This document shows, one piece after another, positions 53,432 through 61,554 of a DNA stretch of 64,000 bases. The notes under the pieces are model-generated. The model had not been told where the DNA came from and did no database searches. It worked only from the letters and a program-made list of their open reading frames with translations. Each line of letters starts with the position of its first letter. Position 1 is the stretch's first letter. Origin of the DNA: Funiculus sociatus GB2-C1 (GTDB taxonomy: Bacteria; Cyanobacteriota; Cyanobacteriia; Cyanobacteriales; FACHB-T130); assembly GCF_039962115.1 (NCBI RefSeq), contig NZ_JAMPKJ010000005.1, positions 1 to 64,000 on the forward strand, written 5' to 3'. The translations under genes and the position numbers were made by a program.

Positions 53432-54412
53432 ATGCGTAACAAAATACTTTCAACAATTAAACCATTTTTTAAATCTCTGCTCGTCATTGGGCTTGTCCTA
53501 ACTTTGGCATTTAGTCATGCTGATGGAGCTTTAGCAGCCCGCTCGGGTGGGCGGATGGGAGGTAGTGGCGGTTTCAGAGCGCCCAGCCGCACCTATTCAC
53601 CTCCTGGCCGTACTTACGCACCAGGAGGAGGAGGATACTATCCGGCTCCCTATCCCGGTGGTGGCGGTTTTGGCTTCCCGTTACTTTTCCCCTTCTTTTT
53701 TGGTGGGGGAGGCGGTGGTCTGTTCAGTATCCTGATATTCTTGGCGATCGCTAACTTCCTGATTTCCAGCTTCCGTCGTGTTCGTGCTGGCGATGCTGGC
53801 GAAGTGGACTCCCTCAGCTACAGCAATCCCAAGGTTTCCGTCGCACGAGTGCAAGTTGGTTTGTTGTCGGAAGCCCGGAGTCTGCAAAAAGAGCTAGACC
53901 AGCTGGCGCGTACAGCAGATACAAGTTCCGCCGAAGGTCGCGCCCAAGTTCTACAAGAAAGCACCTTAGCTTTGCTACGTCACCCGGAATATTGGGTTTA
54001 CGGTGCGGGTGAATCTCAGCAAACGGCGCTACAAGCCGCAGAAGCTAAGTTCAATCAGCTAGCGCTGGGCGAACGCAGTAAGTTTACTGAAGAAACTCTC
54101 TCTAACGTCAATAATCAGCTCAGAGCAGCTGCTCCTAAAGCATCTTTACCAGGAACTGCTGCGGGTGGTGAACTGATGACACAAGACCCTGGTGAGTACC
54201 TCGTTGTAACGATGGTAGTGGGTGTGGAAGGTAATCTGGAACTACCGAAAATTAACAGCACCGACGATCTGCGTCAAGCTCTACGTCAAATTGGGGGTAT
54301 TTCAAGCGATCGCTTACTCGCTGTAGAAGTTCTCTGGACACCCCAAGCAGAGGGCGACACGCTCACTACTGATGACTTGCTGGCTGAGTATCCGGATCTG
54401 AAATTAGTTTAA
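53432..54412 (+). CDS. DUF1517 domain membrane protein
   Basis: A 326-residue protein with a signal segment (SLLVIGLVLTLAFSHADGALAA), a Gly/Arg/Tyr-rich linker (residues 30-75, PGGGG and SGGR repeats) and a membrane helix (GLFSILIFLAIANFLISSF). The DUF1517 domain follows (VSVARVQVGLLSEARSLQKELDQLA, ESTLALLRHPEYWVYG, PGEYLVVTMVVGVEGNL). DUF1517 proteins are conserved in cyanobacteria and chloroplasts. The role is unknown. Start is the ATG at 53432. A hairpin terminator follows the stop. Confidence 0.88.
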   Translation: MRNKILSTIKPFFKSLLVIGLVLTLAFSHADGALAARSGGRMGGSGGFRAPSRTYSPPGRTYAPGGGGYYPAPYPGGGGFGFPLLFPFFFGGGGGGLFSILIFLAIANFLISSFRRVRAGDAGEVDSLSYSNPKVSVARVQVGLLSEARSLQKELDQLARTADTSSAEGRAQVLQESTLALLRHPEYWVYGAGESQQTALQAAEAKFNQLALGERSKFTEETLSNVNNQLRAAAPKASLPGTAAGGELMTQDPGEYLVVTMVVGVEGNLELPKINSTDDLRQALRQIGGISSDRLLAVEVLWTPQAEGDTLTTDDLLAEYPDLKLV

Positions 54413-54464
54413 TCGAAATTTGTAGGGGCGCACGATTGCGTACTTCTACTGATTTCTTCTCAAG

Positions 54465-54492
54465 AGGAGGTTGATTATCAGCCTCCTTTTTT
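54465..54492 (+). terminator. terminator after the DUF1517 gene
   Basis: AGGAGG pairs with CCTCCT, with an inner TGAT/ATCA, and is followed by TTTTTT, 52 bases after the stop. A canonical intrinsic terminator. Confidence 0.8.
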
Positions 54493-54742
54493 CATGTCAA
54501 TCCCAAACTATTTGGTCAGTCTAGGTGACTGTCTTGGCATAACAAACTTAACTCAGGCTTTAACATGACCATCTAAATTTATTTTTTCAATAAAACCGCG
54601 CCGAAATGCTGGTAATTCTCTTCAAATTATGCCATTTTTATCTAGGAATGTTTTTAGGCGTACTGCTAAACAGATTGGTAGCTATCTGCTGGTTCTGGAC
54701 GCACATCCCAACCTACCGAAGTTAGATAATCGGATACAAAAA

Positions 54743-55126
54743 ATGACGAAGATTTGGCAAAAACTCTTAGTAGTCGCGATCGCCAGTGCGATCGCATTGC
54801 TGACAAATATCTCTCCCGCCACTGCTGTTAGCTTAGTACCTGCTGGAGACATTGCTGAAAAGCCTATACTTTCGGCTACTTGCCACGACTACATTAATTG
54901 TTATGAGATTGCTATCAGCAATTCTAACCTTTCTCTGAGTGCGCCTTTTAGCGATGGATCGTTCTTAGAACTCAATCCCATCACCACCGATGTAATACCC
55001 GTACCCCATTCTGTTGCAAAGCTTAACTCTGTTGCCAGTTTTTTTGTTTTTGGTGCTTTGGGTGCAGGTTGCTGGCTGTTAAGCAAAACCAGCAGAAAGT
55101 TTAAAAGAGTTAAATTGCTTTGGTAA
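54743..55126 (+). CDS. exported protein with PEP-CTERM-like end
   Basis: A 127-residue protein (MTKIWQKLLVVAIASAIALL signal, cleavage near SPATA-V). The mature part has two Cys (ATCHDYINCYE). The C-terminus has the PEP-CTERM layout: a PVPH in place of PEP, then SVASFFVFGALGAGCWLL, then a basic tail KTSRKFKRVK. Proteins with this tail are thought to be sorted by exosortase to the surface. I chose the ATG at 54743 because it gives a standard signal peptide; an ATG at 54629 would add 38 residues. The PEP-CTERM identity is inferred. Confidence 0.55.
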   Translation: MTKIWQKLLVVAIASAIALLTNISPATAVSLVPAGDIAEKPILSATCHDYINCYEIAISNSNLSLSAPFSDGSFLELNPITTDVIPVPHSVAKLNSVASFFVFGALGAGCWLLSKTSRKFKRVKLLW

Positions 55127-55158
55127 GCGTAGAAAAATAACTTAGCAAATAGCGACAT

Positions 55159-55183
55159 AGCCCAGTATATCTGGGCTTTTTTT
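55159..55183 (+). terminator. terminator of the PEP-CTERM-like gene
   Basis: AGCCCAG and CTGGGCT are separated by a 5-base loop and followed by TTTTTT, 32 bases after the stop. Confidence 0.85.
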
Positions 55184-55483
55184 GTGGGTTTCTTCTTGAG
55201 AATGTCAACGCTTCTCTGTTTTTTTTCGGCTGCGCCTAGAGTAATTCGTTAATTTTTCGTTTAGGAATATAAGTAGGAAAAATTAATTATTTACTCTAGT
55301 GCCGCAGGGTGGTATTATTAGATAATAGAAATCTATCTGTATTTTTAAAATACAGATAGATTTCTATTATGAAAAAAGCATTTAAAACTAAACTTAATTA
55401 AATCATTATACCCTAAAAAAAGTTAATTTTTTGACAATATTTCCAGCTAAAATTTTAAAATTCATAACCTCAAAAAATCGGCA
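55184..55483. other. intergenic with a 49-base palindrome
   Basis: AT-rich DNA between convergent genes with no coding signal. At 55322-55370 a palindrome has 24-base arms that are perfectly complementary around a single T. No transposase or direct target repeat was seen near it, so the origin is unclear. Confidence 0.6.
55322..55370. repeat. 24-base-arm perfect palindrome
   Basis: The left arm starts ATAATAGAAATCTATCTGTA and the right arm ends TACAGATAGATTTCTATTAT, meeting around one T. It can form a cruciform or a very stable hairpin on either strand. Confidence 0.9.
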
Positions 55484-56332
55484 CTACTTAAACCGTTTTT
55501 GTTCGCTGCGATAACGGAGTAATTCAGCGACAAAGGCAACAACACCTGAAACTATCATTAACATAACGCTCAAGGCGTTGATATCAGGTTTAACGCCAGT
55601 GCGGATGCGGCTAAAGATTTCCATTGGTAGAGTTGTGGCACCAGTACCAGCAGTGAAGCTGGCAATCAGAAAGTCGTCCATGCTGAGGACGAAAGATAAT
55701 AGACAACCAGAGATAATTGCTGGCATCAACTCCGGAAGCAATACTTGTATAAAAGCTTGCACTGGTGTCGCCCCTAAATCTAGGGCGGCTTCTTCTAAGT
55801 GGGGATCGAGGGCGTTAATTCGGGAAGAGACGACAAGGGCGACGTAGGCAAGACAAAAGACGACATGAGCCGCAACAATTGTCCAAAGGCTGAGAGGTAT
55901 GCCAATTACTGCCAAAAATACCAATGTGGCGACTGCGATCGCAATATCGGGAATAATCAGGGGCAGGTATGCAACGCCGCGATACAAGCTTTGAAGAGGA
56001 AAGCGATAACGAGCTAAACCTACTGCCATCAGCGTACCAATAACAGCAGCGATCGCTACCGCACAAAATGCTACTGTCAAGCTATTTTGCAGTGCTGTGA
56101 GAACGCGAGAGTCGCCAAACAGTTTGAGATACCACTTCCAGGTAAATCCTTCCCACCCAGCGCCATAGGCAGATTCGTTAAAGCTGTAAACGCCAAGTAC
56201 CAGAATGGGTAGGTACATATAAAAAAACATCAGCAGGGTAAAAAGAACCTGCCAAGAGACACGAGGTTTATCCTTGGACTTCAACATATCTGGGGTGATG
56301 TCCTCCTGCTGATTTGTTACTGTACCTGTCAT
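55484..56332 (-). CDS. potC: polyamine-type ABC transporter permease (PotC)
   Basis: A 282-residue ABC permease with six helices. LLMFFYMYLPILVLGVYSFN is the first, and the EAA loop is EEAALDLGATPVQAFIQVLLPELMPAI. The whole sequence resembles PotC (spermidine/putrescine). The ATPase, the partner permease PotB and the binding protein are not adjacent; both flanking regions are non-coding. I chose the ATG at 56332 over a TTG at 56335. Substrate choice depends on the partner proteins, so 'polyamine' is by similarity only. Confidence 0.85.
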   Translation of the reverse strand: MTGTVTNQQEDITPDMLKSKDKPRVSWQVLFTLLMFFYMYLPILVLGVYSFNESAYGAGWEGFTWKWYLKLFGDSRVLTALQNSLTVAFCAVAIAAVIGTLMAVGLARYRFPLQSLYRGVAYLPLIIPDIAIAVATLVFLAVIGIPLSLWTIVAAHVVFCLAYVALVVSSRINALDPHLEEAALDLGATPVQAFIQVLLPELMPAIISGCLLSFVLSMDDFLIASFTAGTGATTLPMEIFSRIRTGVKPDINALSVMLMIVSGVVAFVAELLRYRSEQKRFK

Positions 56333-56734
56333 CAATTTTCACCACTAGCCACGGGAAGCGATCGCACTATGCGCTATTTCTTCACTTTACCGGATGCCAT
56401 CGAATGTCTGGAAGAGTGCGAGCACTTCAACCTGTGCAACTTTTCAGTAATATCTTTAATGTTTGTATCATTTATTACTAGTATTTCTTGAGTTAGGATT
56501 ATACTTATACAATGGGAATCTGTGCGCTCATATATAGTCTTTTAAACGAACTATTCTAGACGCTGTATAGGGCAGAGCAAAAGAGGAAGCAAGCCTTGCA
56601 GTTACCAAAGAGCTACTGAGGCGGGAAGGAAGAAGGGAACAAGAGAGTGTTTTTCTTTCTGTTGATACAGGCGCGATCGCATTCTGGCAAGATATTCTCA
56701 AAAAAGAACGCCTGGTGGGAATGGGAATTGAACG
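56333..56734. other. intergenic upstream of the EcsC-like gene
   Basis: About 400 bases between divergent potC and the EcsC-like gene. An open plus-strand frame (about 56570-56735, KEEASLAVTKELLRREGRREQ) has no start or family signal and is not annotated. No terminator was seen. Confidence 0.4.
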
Positions 56735-57922
56735 ATGGAAAACAAACCGGGAATGGTATCTGAAAAAGTGGAAAAGTCCGATACACAGTCCACGGATGTC
56801 AAACCGTCGTTTTGGGGTTCAGTTGCGGCTTCTGGGCAAGCGATCGCAAAAACAGCCGTTGGAGGAGTTGCCGCAATAGGCAACACGGCTTATAAAACAG
56901 GCAAAGCTGTAGTAAAGACAGCAGCTGGTGTTGGCGAGACGGCGGCGAAACAAACGCAAAAGTTGATTTCGCAAACTACGCAAGGTGCAGGACGTGCGGT
57001 TAACTATGTAGGTGATAACCAATTTTTACGCCATGTCACCAGAGCCTTGCCTACAACTTGGCTACTCGGTATCATCAATCAAGTTGATGTAGTAAAAGCC
57101 GAAAATGCTGTTAGAGATTTACAGCAAAAGCATCCAAAGGAAAGCCCCAATCAAGTTGCCCATCGTTTGATGGTGGAAAAAGCAGTTTATGGCGGCGGGA
57201 TGGGTTTGGCTACTAGCTTTTTGCCCGGACAGGCGTTGGCGTTGTTGACTGTTGATTTGGCGGCGACGACACTGTTGCAAGCGGAAATGGTTTATCAGAT
57301 TGCGGCAGCTTATGGGTTAGATTTGAAAGATCCAGCCCGTAAAGGTGAAGTGTTAGCTATATTTGGTTTGTCGCTGGGCGGGAGTCAAGGAATTAAGGCG
57401 GGTTTAGGTTTGTTGAAAGCTACACCTGTGGCGGGCGCGGTAATTGGTGCCAGCGCAAATGCGACGATGATCTATGCGTTGGGTTATGCGGCTTGTAGGT
57501 TTTATGAGGCACAGCTGCATTCGCAGGTATCGGAGGATAAGCTAGTAGAAACGCAGGCGGCGAGTGAAAGTTACTTGCAGACTGCGATCGCGCAACAAGC
57601 GATTATGGATCGGATACTGGTTCATACAATTGTGGCAAGTTATCCCGGCAAGTCTTGGGAAGACATTCTCCCTTCCTTACAGGCGGCGAATCTCAGCCCT
57701 GCATCAATAGATGCGATCGCTTCTAATATTAAATCTCCTCAGCCTTTAGATACGCTTTTAGATCAACTCAACCGCGACTATGCTATCCCCCTGTTGGCGC
57801 AGTGTTACAGAGTATCCGAACTCGATAGCGCACTGACACCAGAAGAATCCAAGGTTATCGACAAAATTACTCAAAGATTTGATATTGACGTGGATGCGAT
57901 TAAAAAGCTTGTAAATATTTAA
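56735..57922 (+). CDS. EcsC-like protein with TerB-like C-terminus
   Basis: A 395-residue protein. Residues 25-90 are an Ala/Thr-rich repetitive amphipathic stretch (AVGGVAAIGNTAYKTGKAVVKTAAGVGETAAK). The central EcsC-type domain (about 135-270) has GLATSFLPGQALALLTVDLAATTLLQAEMVYQIAAAYGLD and LLKATPVAGAVIGASANATMIYALG. The last 75 residues resemble TerB (LAQCYRVSELDSALTPEESKVIDKITQRFDID). EcsC in Bacillus is linked to an ABC exporter; its biochemistry is unknown. Start is the ATG at 56735. Confidence 0.7.
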   Translation: MENKPGMVSEKVEKSDTQSTDVKPSFWGSVAASGQAIAKTAVGGVAAIGNTAYKTGKAVVKTAAGVGETAAKQTQKLISQTTQGAGRAVNYVGDNQFLRHVTRALPTTWLLGIINQVDVVKAENAVRDLQQKHPKESPNQVAHRLMVEKAVYGGGMGLATSFLPGQALALLTVDLAATTLLQAEMVYQIAAAYGLDLKDPARKGEVLAIFGLSLGGSQGIKAGLGLLKATPVAGAVIGASANATMIYALGYAACRFYEAQLHSQVSEDKLVETQAASESYLQTAIAQQAIMDRILVHTIVASYPGKSWEDILPSLQAANLSPASIDAIASNIKSPQPLDTLLDQLNRDYAIPLLAQCYRVSELDSALTPEESKVIDKITQRFDIDVDAIKKLVNI

Positions 57923-58492
57923 TACAGCTTCCTCAACCGCAAGCCGTCTCGTGGGTTCCAATACTTTCTGGTTAATCTCTCCACGCCAGCGCCACAACCC
58001 CTCTCATTGCTCCTTGGGTTCGTCCGAAATCGCGTTACCCAACAAATGCCCTTATAGCCTTGGTTTTTTGCCCTAATCGCCCAAGCTACGCGGGTTTCTG
58101 GCAATAAATTCGGCACTTTTTATCTTTCTAGTGTTAGTAACGTATTTAATTCGGGAATCCTAGTAATAGGGGTGATTCTAAATGTGTCTCCCGCAATTAC
58201 TGCTCTTGATGACTAGACAGCCGCATCTTCTAGAAAGAACCGGGGAAAAGTGGATAAAATCGTCCCCTCTTACCGCAAAGCTTCCCACCCATAGGCATAA
58301 CTGCCGAATGGCGAGTGGAAATCTCTAGCGTTGCGTAACCAGCAATAAATTTTATTGCTGATATCAGGGTGATTCAGTAGGGAGGACAAAATGAATATAA
58401 CAGTTTATTTTAACCTAACCTGACTAATTGTTAGGTTGTTTGAATGTATTTTAGGCTCCGATTTGTATACCTACTTATAATTCATTCAAGTC
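57923..58492. other. intergenic, 570 bases, repeat-bearing
   Basis: No supported gene. A TTGGGTT...TTACCCAA element near 58013-58045 belongs to the TTGGGTT-type dispersed repeats. A 65-codon minus frame here is probably repeat-derived. The last 80 bases upstream of 58493 are AT-rich and should hold the next promoter. Confidence 0.5.
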
Positions 58493-59284
58493 ATGGCTGA
58501 ACAAGCATTTATGGAAGCGCAAATTTTATTCCAAACCGACTCAGAAAGTATTCTTGATAAGCTGCCTCCGGAAGCCAAAACGTGGGCTGAAAGCTTGCCT
58601 TGGAACCAGCGCCGTTATGTACTTTCTTTGTGTCATCTAATGTGTGCGGCTACTCCAGAAATGCAAGCCGAATTTTTAGATGATTATACGGCAACTGGTT
58701 TAGTTACTAAAAGGCTTCAGGACAAAAATACTCAACAACGTGTTCAAGAACATTTAAAACAATTTCAGATTCAACTAGAGCTAAGTGAAACTGTCTTAAG
58801 AAGTTATATTAGACAGTTTTATATACATTCAGCTCAAGATGTTAGCAGACAGCCGGATTTATATTTAGAATCCGCTCTCCGCTTGGTTCTGAGTACAGAA
58901 GAACGAAACAACGTATTTAATTACATTTTGGGTTTTGAACTCATTAAAATGATGTTTAGTATGAGTTGGTTACAACATGAAAGGTTGTATCAACTTCAGA
59001 TAAACCAAGAAGAATTTCTTAATACCTACATCAAACCTATTCAATATGCTCACCGAGTCAACGGTATAATTGTTCCTACATCTAGAAAGAAGTTTTTTGA
59101 AAGGCGCAATTATTTTGTTCAAAAACCCAATATTACTGAAAAGAAATTAATTCACCTAGTCATGGCTACTTTTAATACAGATATAGTGACTCATTTTGGG
59201 TTTTCAATTATTCGTCATGTTAATTCTTTAGTTTTTGACTACGAATACATTTTTAACCCTGAACAAGAAGGTGTATTTACATAG
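58493..59284 (+). CDS. conserved cyanobacterial hypothetical protein
   Basis: A 263-residue, mostly helical soluble protein with no recognised fold. Distinct segments are LPPEAKTWAESLPWNQRRYVLSLCHLMCAATPEMQAEFLDDYT, VLRSYIRQFYIHSAQDV, LRLVLSTEERNNVFNYILGFELIKMMF and YIKPIQYAHRVNGIIVPTSRKKFFERRNYF. It resembles a protein I recall as common in cyanobacteria but uncharacterised. No P-loop or other catalytic motif is seen, so any enzymatic label in databases would need support. Its ATG at 58493 follows a long non-coding stretch. Confidence 0.65.
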   Translation: MAEQAFMEAQILFQTDSESILDKLPPEAKTWAESLPWNQRRYVLSLCHLMCAATPEMQAEFLDDYTATGLVTKRLQDKNTQQRVQEHLKQFQIQLELSETVLRSYIRQFYIHSAQDVSRQPDLYLESALRLVLSTEERNNVFNYILGFELIKMMFSMSWLQHERLYQLQINQEEFLNTYIKPIQYAHRVNGIIVPTSRKKFFERRNYFVQKPNITEKKLIHLVMATFNTDIVTHFGFSIIRHVNSLVFDYEYIFNPEQEGVFT

Positions 59285-59375
59285 TTAGCAGGTAAGAGTA
59301 ATTAAATATCACTGGTGGTTATTGGAAATTAGGTAGCAGTGTATTACCGATTAATATTTCAGCCAGAGGTAATTT

Positions 59376-60596
59376 TTAGCGAGAAGCCAATTCTGGATGG
59401 CGACCCCTTAAACCAGTCATCAACTGCAAAGCATACTTCTTCACAGGATGTATCCGTCGCAGCATCCATAAACCTAGACGGCGAATTGCTACAACTGGCA
59501 AGAAATTGTTAGAAAACATTCGATCTAGAAAATCGGTGAAACCTAAAATTGTCAGGTTCTCAGTTTTGCGCCAGCGTTCGTAGCGTTTGAGTACGCGGAT
59601 ATCCCCGATATCTTCACCCGAATTGTGGGCAGTTTGCAAGATTTGCGCGATCGCAGCTGCATCCCGAATCCCTAAATTCATCCCTTGTCCCGCTACTGGA
59701 TGGCAACAGTGGGCTGCATCGCCAATCAAAGCTAGTCGGGGAAGAGTATAGCGATCGCTGTGCATCAACTGTACCGGAAAAAGATAGCGATCGCCATCAA
59801 GTTCCAAATGCCCCAACTCTCCACCTGTGCGGTGTTCCAGTTCTGCGAGAAATTCCTTTTCATCTAGTTCCTTCAAAGCTTTCGCTTCCGCGTGGGGTGC
59901 AGTCCACACAACTTGGCAGCGATTTCCTGGTAACGGCAAAACTCCCATCGGGCCGCTAGGCCAGAATCTTTCGTAGGCGATATTATTATGGGGTCTTTCG
60001 GTTTTAATCGTTGCCACTACGCAGGATTGCCAGTAGTGCCAGCCTTGGGTGCGGATACCAGCTGTTTCCCGAATACGCGATCGCGCCCCATCTGCCGCCA
60101 CTAGCAACTTTGTGCGGATAACTTTGCGATCGCCGTTCGCACTCAATTCTATCTCTACCGCTTCAGGTTTATATTCTGCGTTCACCACTTCTGCTGGACA
60201 CAGCCACGACACATTCGGGGAATTTTCTAGACACTCCTGCAAAGCAGTTAGCAACACCCGATGTTCCGCAGCATAACCCAATCTTTCCGTGCCTAAATCC
60301 GGGGGATAGAACTGCACCACGCGAGGATCTTCGGCATCGGAGAGGCTAATTTGCCCAAATTCAGTAATTTGAGGCAAAATTTTATCCCAAATGCCGATTC
60401 CCTGGAAAATGCGCCCCGACATTAGGGAAATGACGTATGCTCGTCCTATGGCTACAGCAGCAGATTGACGCGATCGCTCTATTAACACTACCCGCAACCC
60501 GGAATCCTTCAAGGCACAAGCCAGGGTTGCCCCGACAATACCACCACCGACAATTGCCAAGTCGTAGTCAAAATTATCTGTCTGTTGCAGCGCCAT
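59376..60596 (-). CDS. FAD-dependent hydroxylase, UbiH/UbiF type
   Basis: A 406-residue flavoprotein monooxygenase. FAD-binding GGGIVGATLACALKDSG, the mid motif LLVAADGARSRIRETAG and the second dinucleotide motif LIGDAAHCCHPVAGQGMNLGIRDA are intact. It is the cyanobacterial UbiH/COQ6-like hydroxylase and may act on a quinone precursor or another ring. A convergent hypothetical gene precedes it. I chose the ATG at 60596; an extra frame start three codons earlier is less likely. Confidence 0.85.
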   Translation of the reverse strand: MALQQTDNFDYDLAIVGGGIVGATLACALKDSGLRVVLIERSRQSAAVAIGRAYVISLMSGRIFQGIGIWDKILPQITEFGQISLSDAEDPRVVQFYPPDLGTERLGYAAEHRVLLTALQECLENSPNVSWLCPAEVVNAEYKPEAVEIELSANGDRKVIRTKLLVAADGARSRIRETAGIRTQGWHYWQSCVVATIKTERPHNNIAYERFWPSGPMGVLPLPGNRCQVVWTAPHAEAKALKELDEKEFLAELEHRTGGELGHLELDGDRYLFPVQLMHSDRYTLPRLALIGDAAHCCHPVAGQGMNLGIRDAAAIAQILQTAHNSGEDIGDIRVLKRYERWRKTENLTILGFTDFLDRMFSNNFLPVVAIRRLGLWMLRRIHPVKKYALQLMTGLRGRHPELASR

Positions 60597-60788
60597 TTTT
60601 AACAAAATTTGTCAAACAAGATAAGAATATTTACTTTTCTTTATTTTGACGCGAACAGCCCAAGCGAGCAAGGCAGAGCTTCTTTTTTCTGGACTTCTGG
60701 CTGTAGGGGCATGGCAATCCCCCTACCAAACGTTAGAACCGCAATATATTCCACCCAACTGAGAAAGGCTATAAAGTCTGGAGTGATC
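60597..60788. other. intergenic with a GTAGGGG repeat
   Basis: A GTAGGGGCATGGCAATCCCC hairpin near 60703-60725 and an ATATATTCCACCCAACTGAG segment near 60745 resemble the segment near 33005-33045. Dispersed repeat; no gene. Confidence 0.5.
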
Positions 60789-60823
60789 GAATAAAAAGGC
60801 TGCTTGAAGCAGCCTTTTTATTC
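60789..60823 (-). terminator. bidirectional terminator near HCP
   Basis: GAATAAAAAGGCTGCTT and AAGCAGCCTTTTTATTC form perfect 17-base arms around one G. T-runs are present on both sides. It ends the HCP transcript, whose stop is 36 bases away on the minus strand. Confidence 0.85.
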
Positions 60824-60858
60824 TTCTAAAGCCTGGGTGGGCAGGCTATATTTGCTAC

Positions 60859-61314
60859 TTACTTAGCACCCATCTCAATCACTGCACTCCGCATGAAGTT
60901 GATCCGCTCTTCAAAGCCGAGTTGCTTGATCTGAGATACAAACTCATTGGTTTCTTCTGGCAATTCGTAGTCAGAAGGCACTTGGATGATTTCGCCTTTA
61001 TCCATACCTTGTGCTAGACGCAGCCAAATATCTAACTGAGAACTAGAACTCATAGAGCCATATGCACGGCTGAGGTCGCTATCAGCTTTGGAAATGATAT
61101 CGCGTTGCACCTGTAGCTGTTGCTCTTTGGGCAGCGCCAGGATGTGATGATATATAGTTTCGGCTTCTGCTTGAGCAGAAGTGGCATTGGCTGGTGTCAG
61201 TTGATCTTTGATGTCGAGGTAGCCAAACCACAGGATAGCAAGCTGAGTATCCACATCGAAACGCTGAAAGGTTTCTAAGGATTTTCTGGTAGTTTCATCG
61301 GTTGCAAATGTCAT
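60859..61314 (-). CDS. helical carotenoid protein (OCP N-terminal-domain homologue)
   Basis: A 151-residue all-helical protein equivalent to the N-terminal domain of orange carotenoid protein, with no C-terminal light-sensing domain. FDVDTQLAILWFGYLDIKDQ and LDIWLRLAQGMDKGEI match the carotenoid-tunnel helices of OCP, keeping the aromatic residues that touch the carotenoid (W and Y in ILWFGYL, W in LDIWLR); INFMRSAVIEMGAK matches its end. HCPs quench singlet oxygen or phycobilisome excitation. No homologue of the C-terminal domain is in the window. A terminator follows; start is the ATG at 61314. Confidence 0.9.
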   Translation of the reverse strand: MTFATDETTRKSLETFQRFDVDTQLAILWFGYLDIKDQLTPANATSAQAEAETIYHHILALPKEQQLQVQRDIISKADSDLSRAYGSMSSSSQLDIWLRLAQGMDKGEIIQVPSDYELPEETNEFVSQIKQLGFEERINFMRSAVIEMGAK

Positions 61315-61554
61315 TTAAATCTCCGAATGCTTAGTAAAATCGTCTGTCTATGAAATATTGAGTAACTTTCGTTTTGCCTCAATATTAAGATTTAATAAGC
61401 TCAGAGCTAAGGATTAACCACGCTGAAGACAGATATAGCGATCGCTACTCGCGACGGATGTATATATCTCATATCGCCTATAATCCGTTCACCAGTGTAA
61501 AATTAGTCACATTCTGTCAGGCAGGCAAGATGCCTGCCCGACAAAAAGATATAG
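61315..61554. other. intergenic between HCP and yebC, with GGCAGGCA repeat
   Basis: An inverted repeat, GTCAGGCAGGCA (61516-61527) with TGCCTGCCCGAC (61531-61542), one mismatch, lies just after the yebC stop. The GGCAGGCAAGATGCCTGCC core is a dispersed repeat. No gene. Confidence 0.55.

Noticed and set aside
56570-56735. Glu/Arg-rich plus-strand frame before the EcsC-like gene
   Set aside because: No start or family signal; probably chance in purine-rich DNA.
57919-58116. minus-strand 65-codon frame after the EcsC-like gene
   Set aside because: Contains a TTGGGTT-type repeat; no support as a gene.
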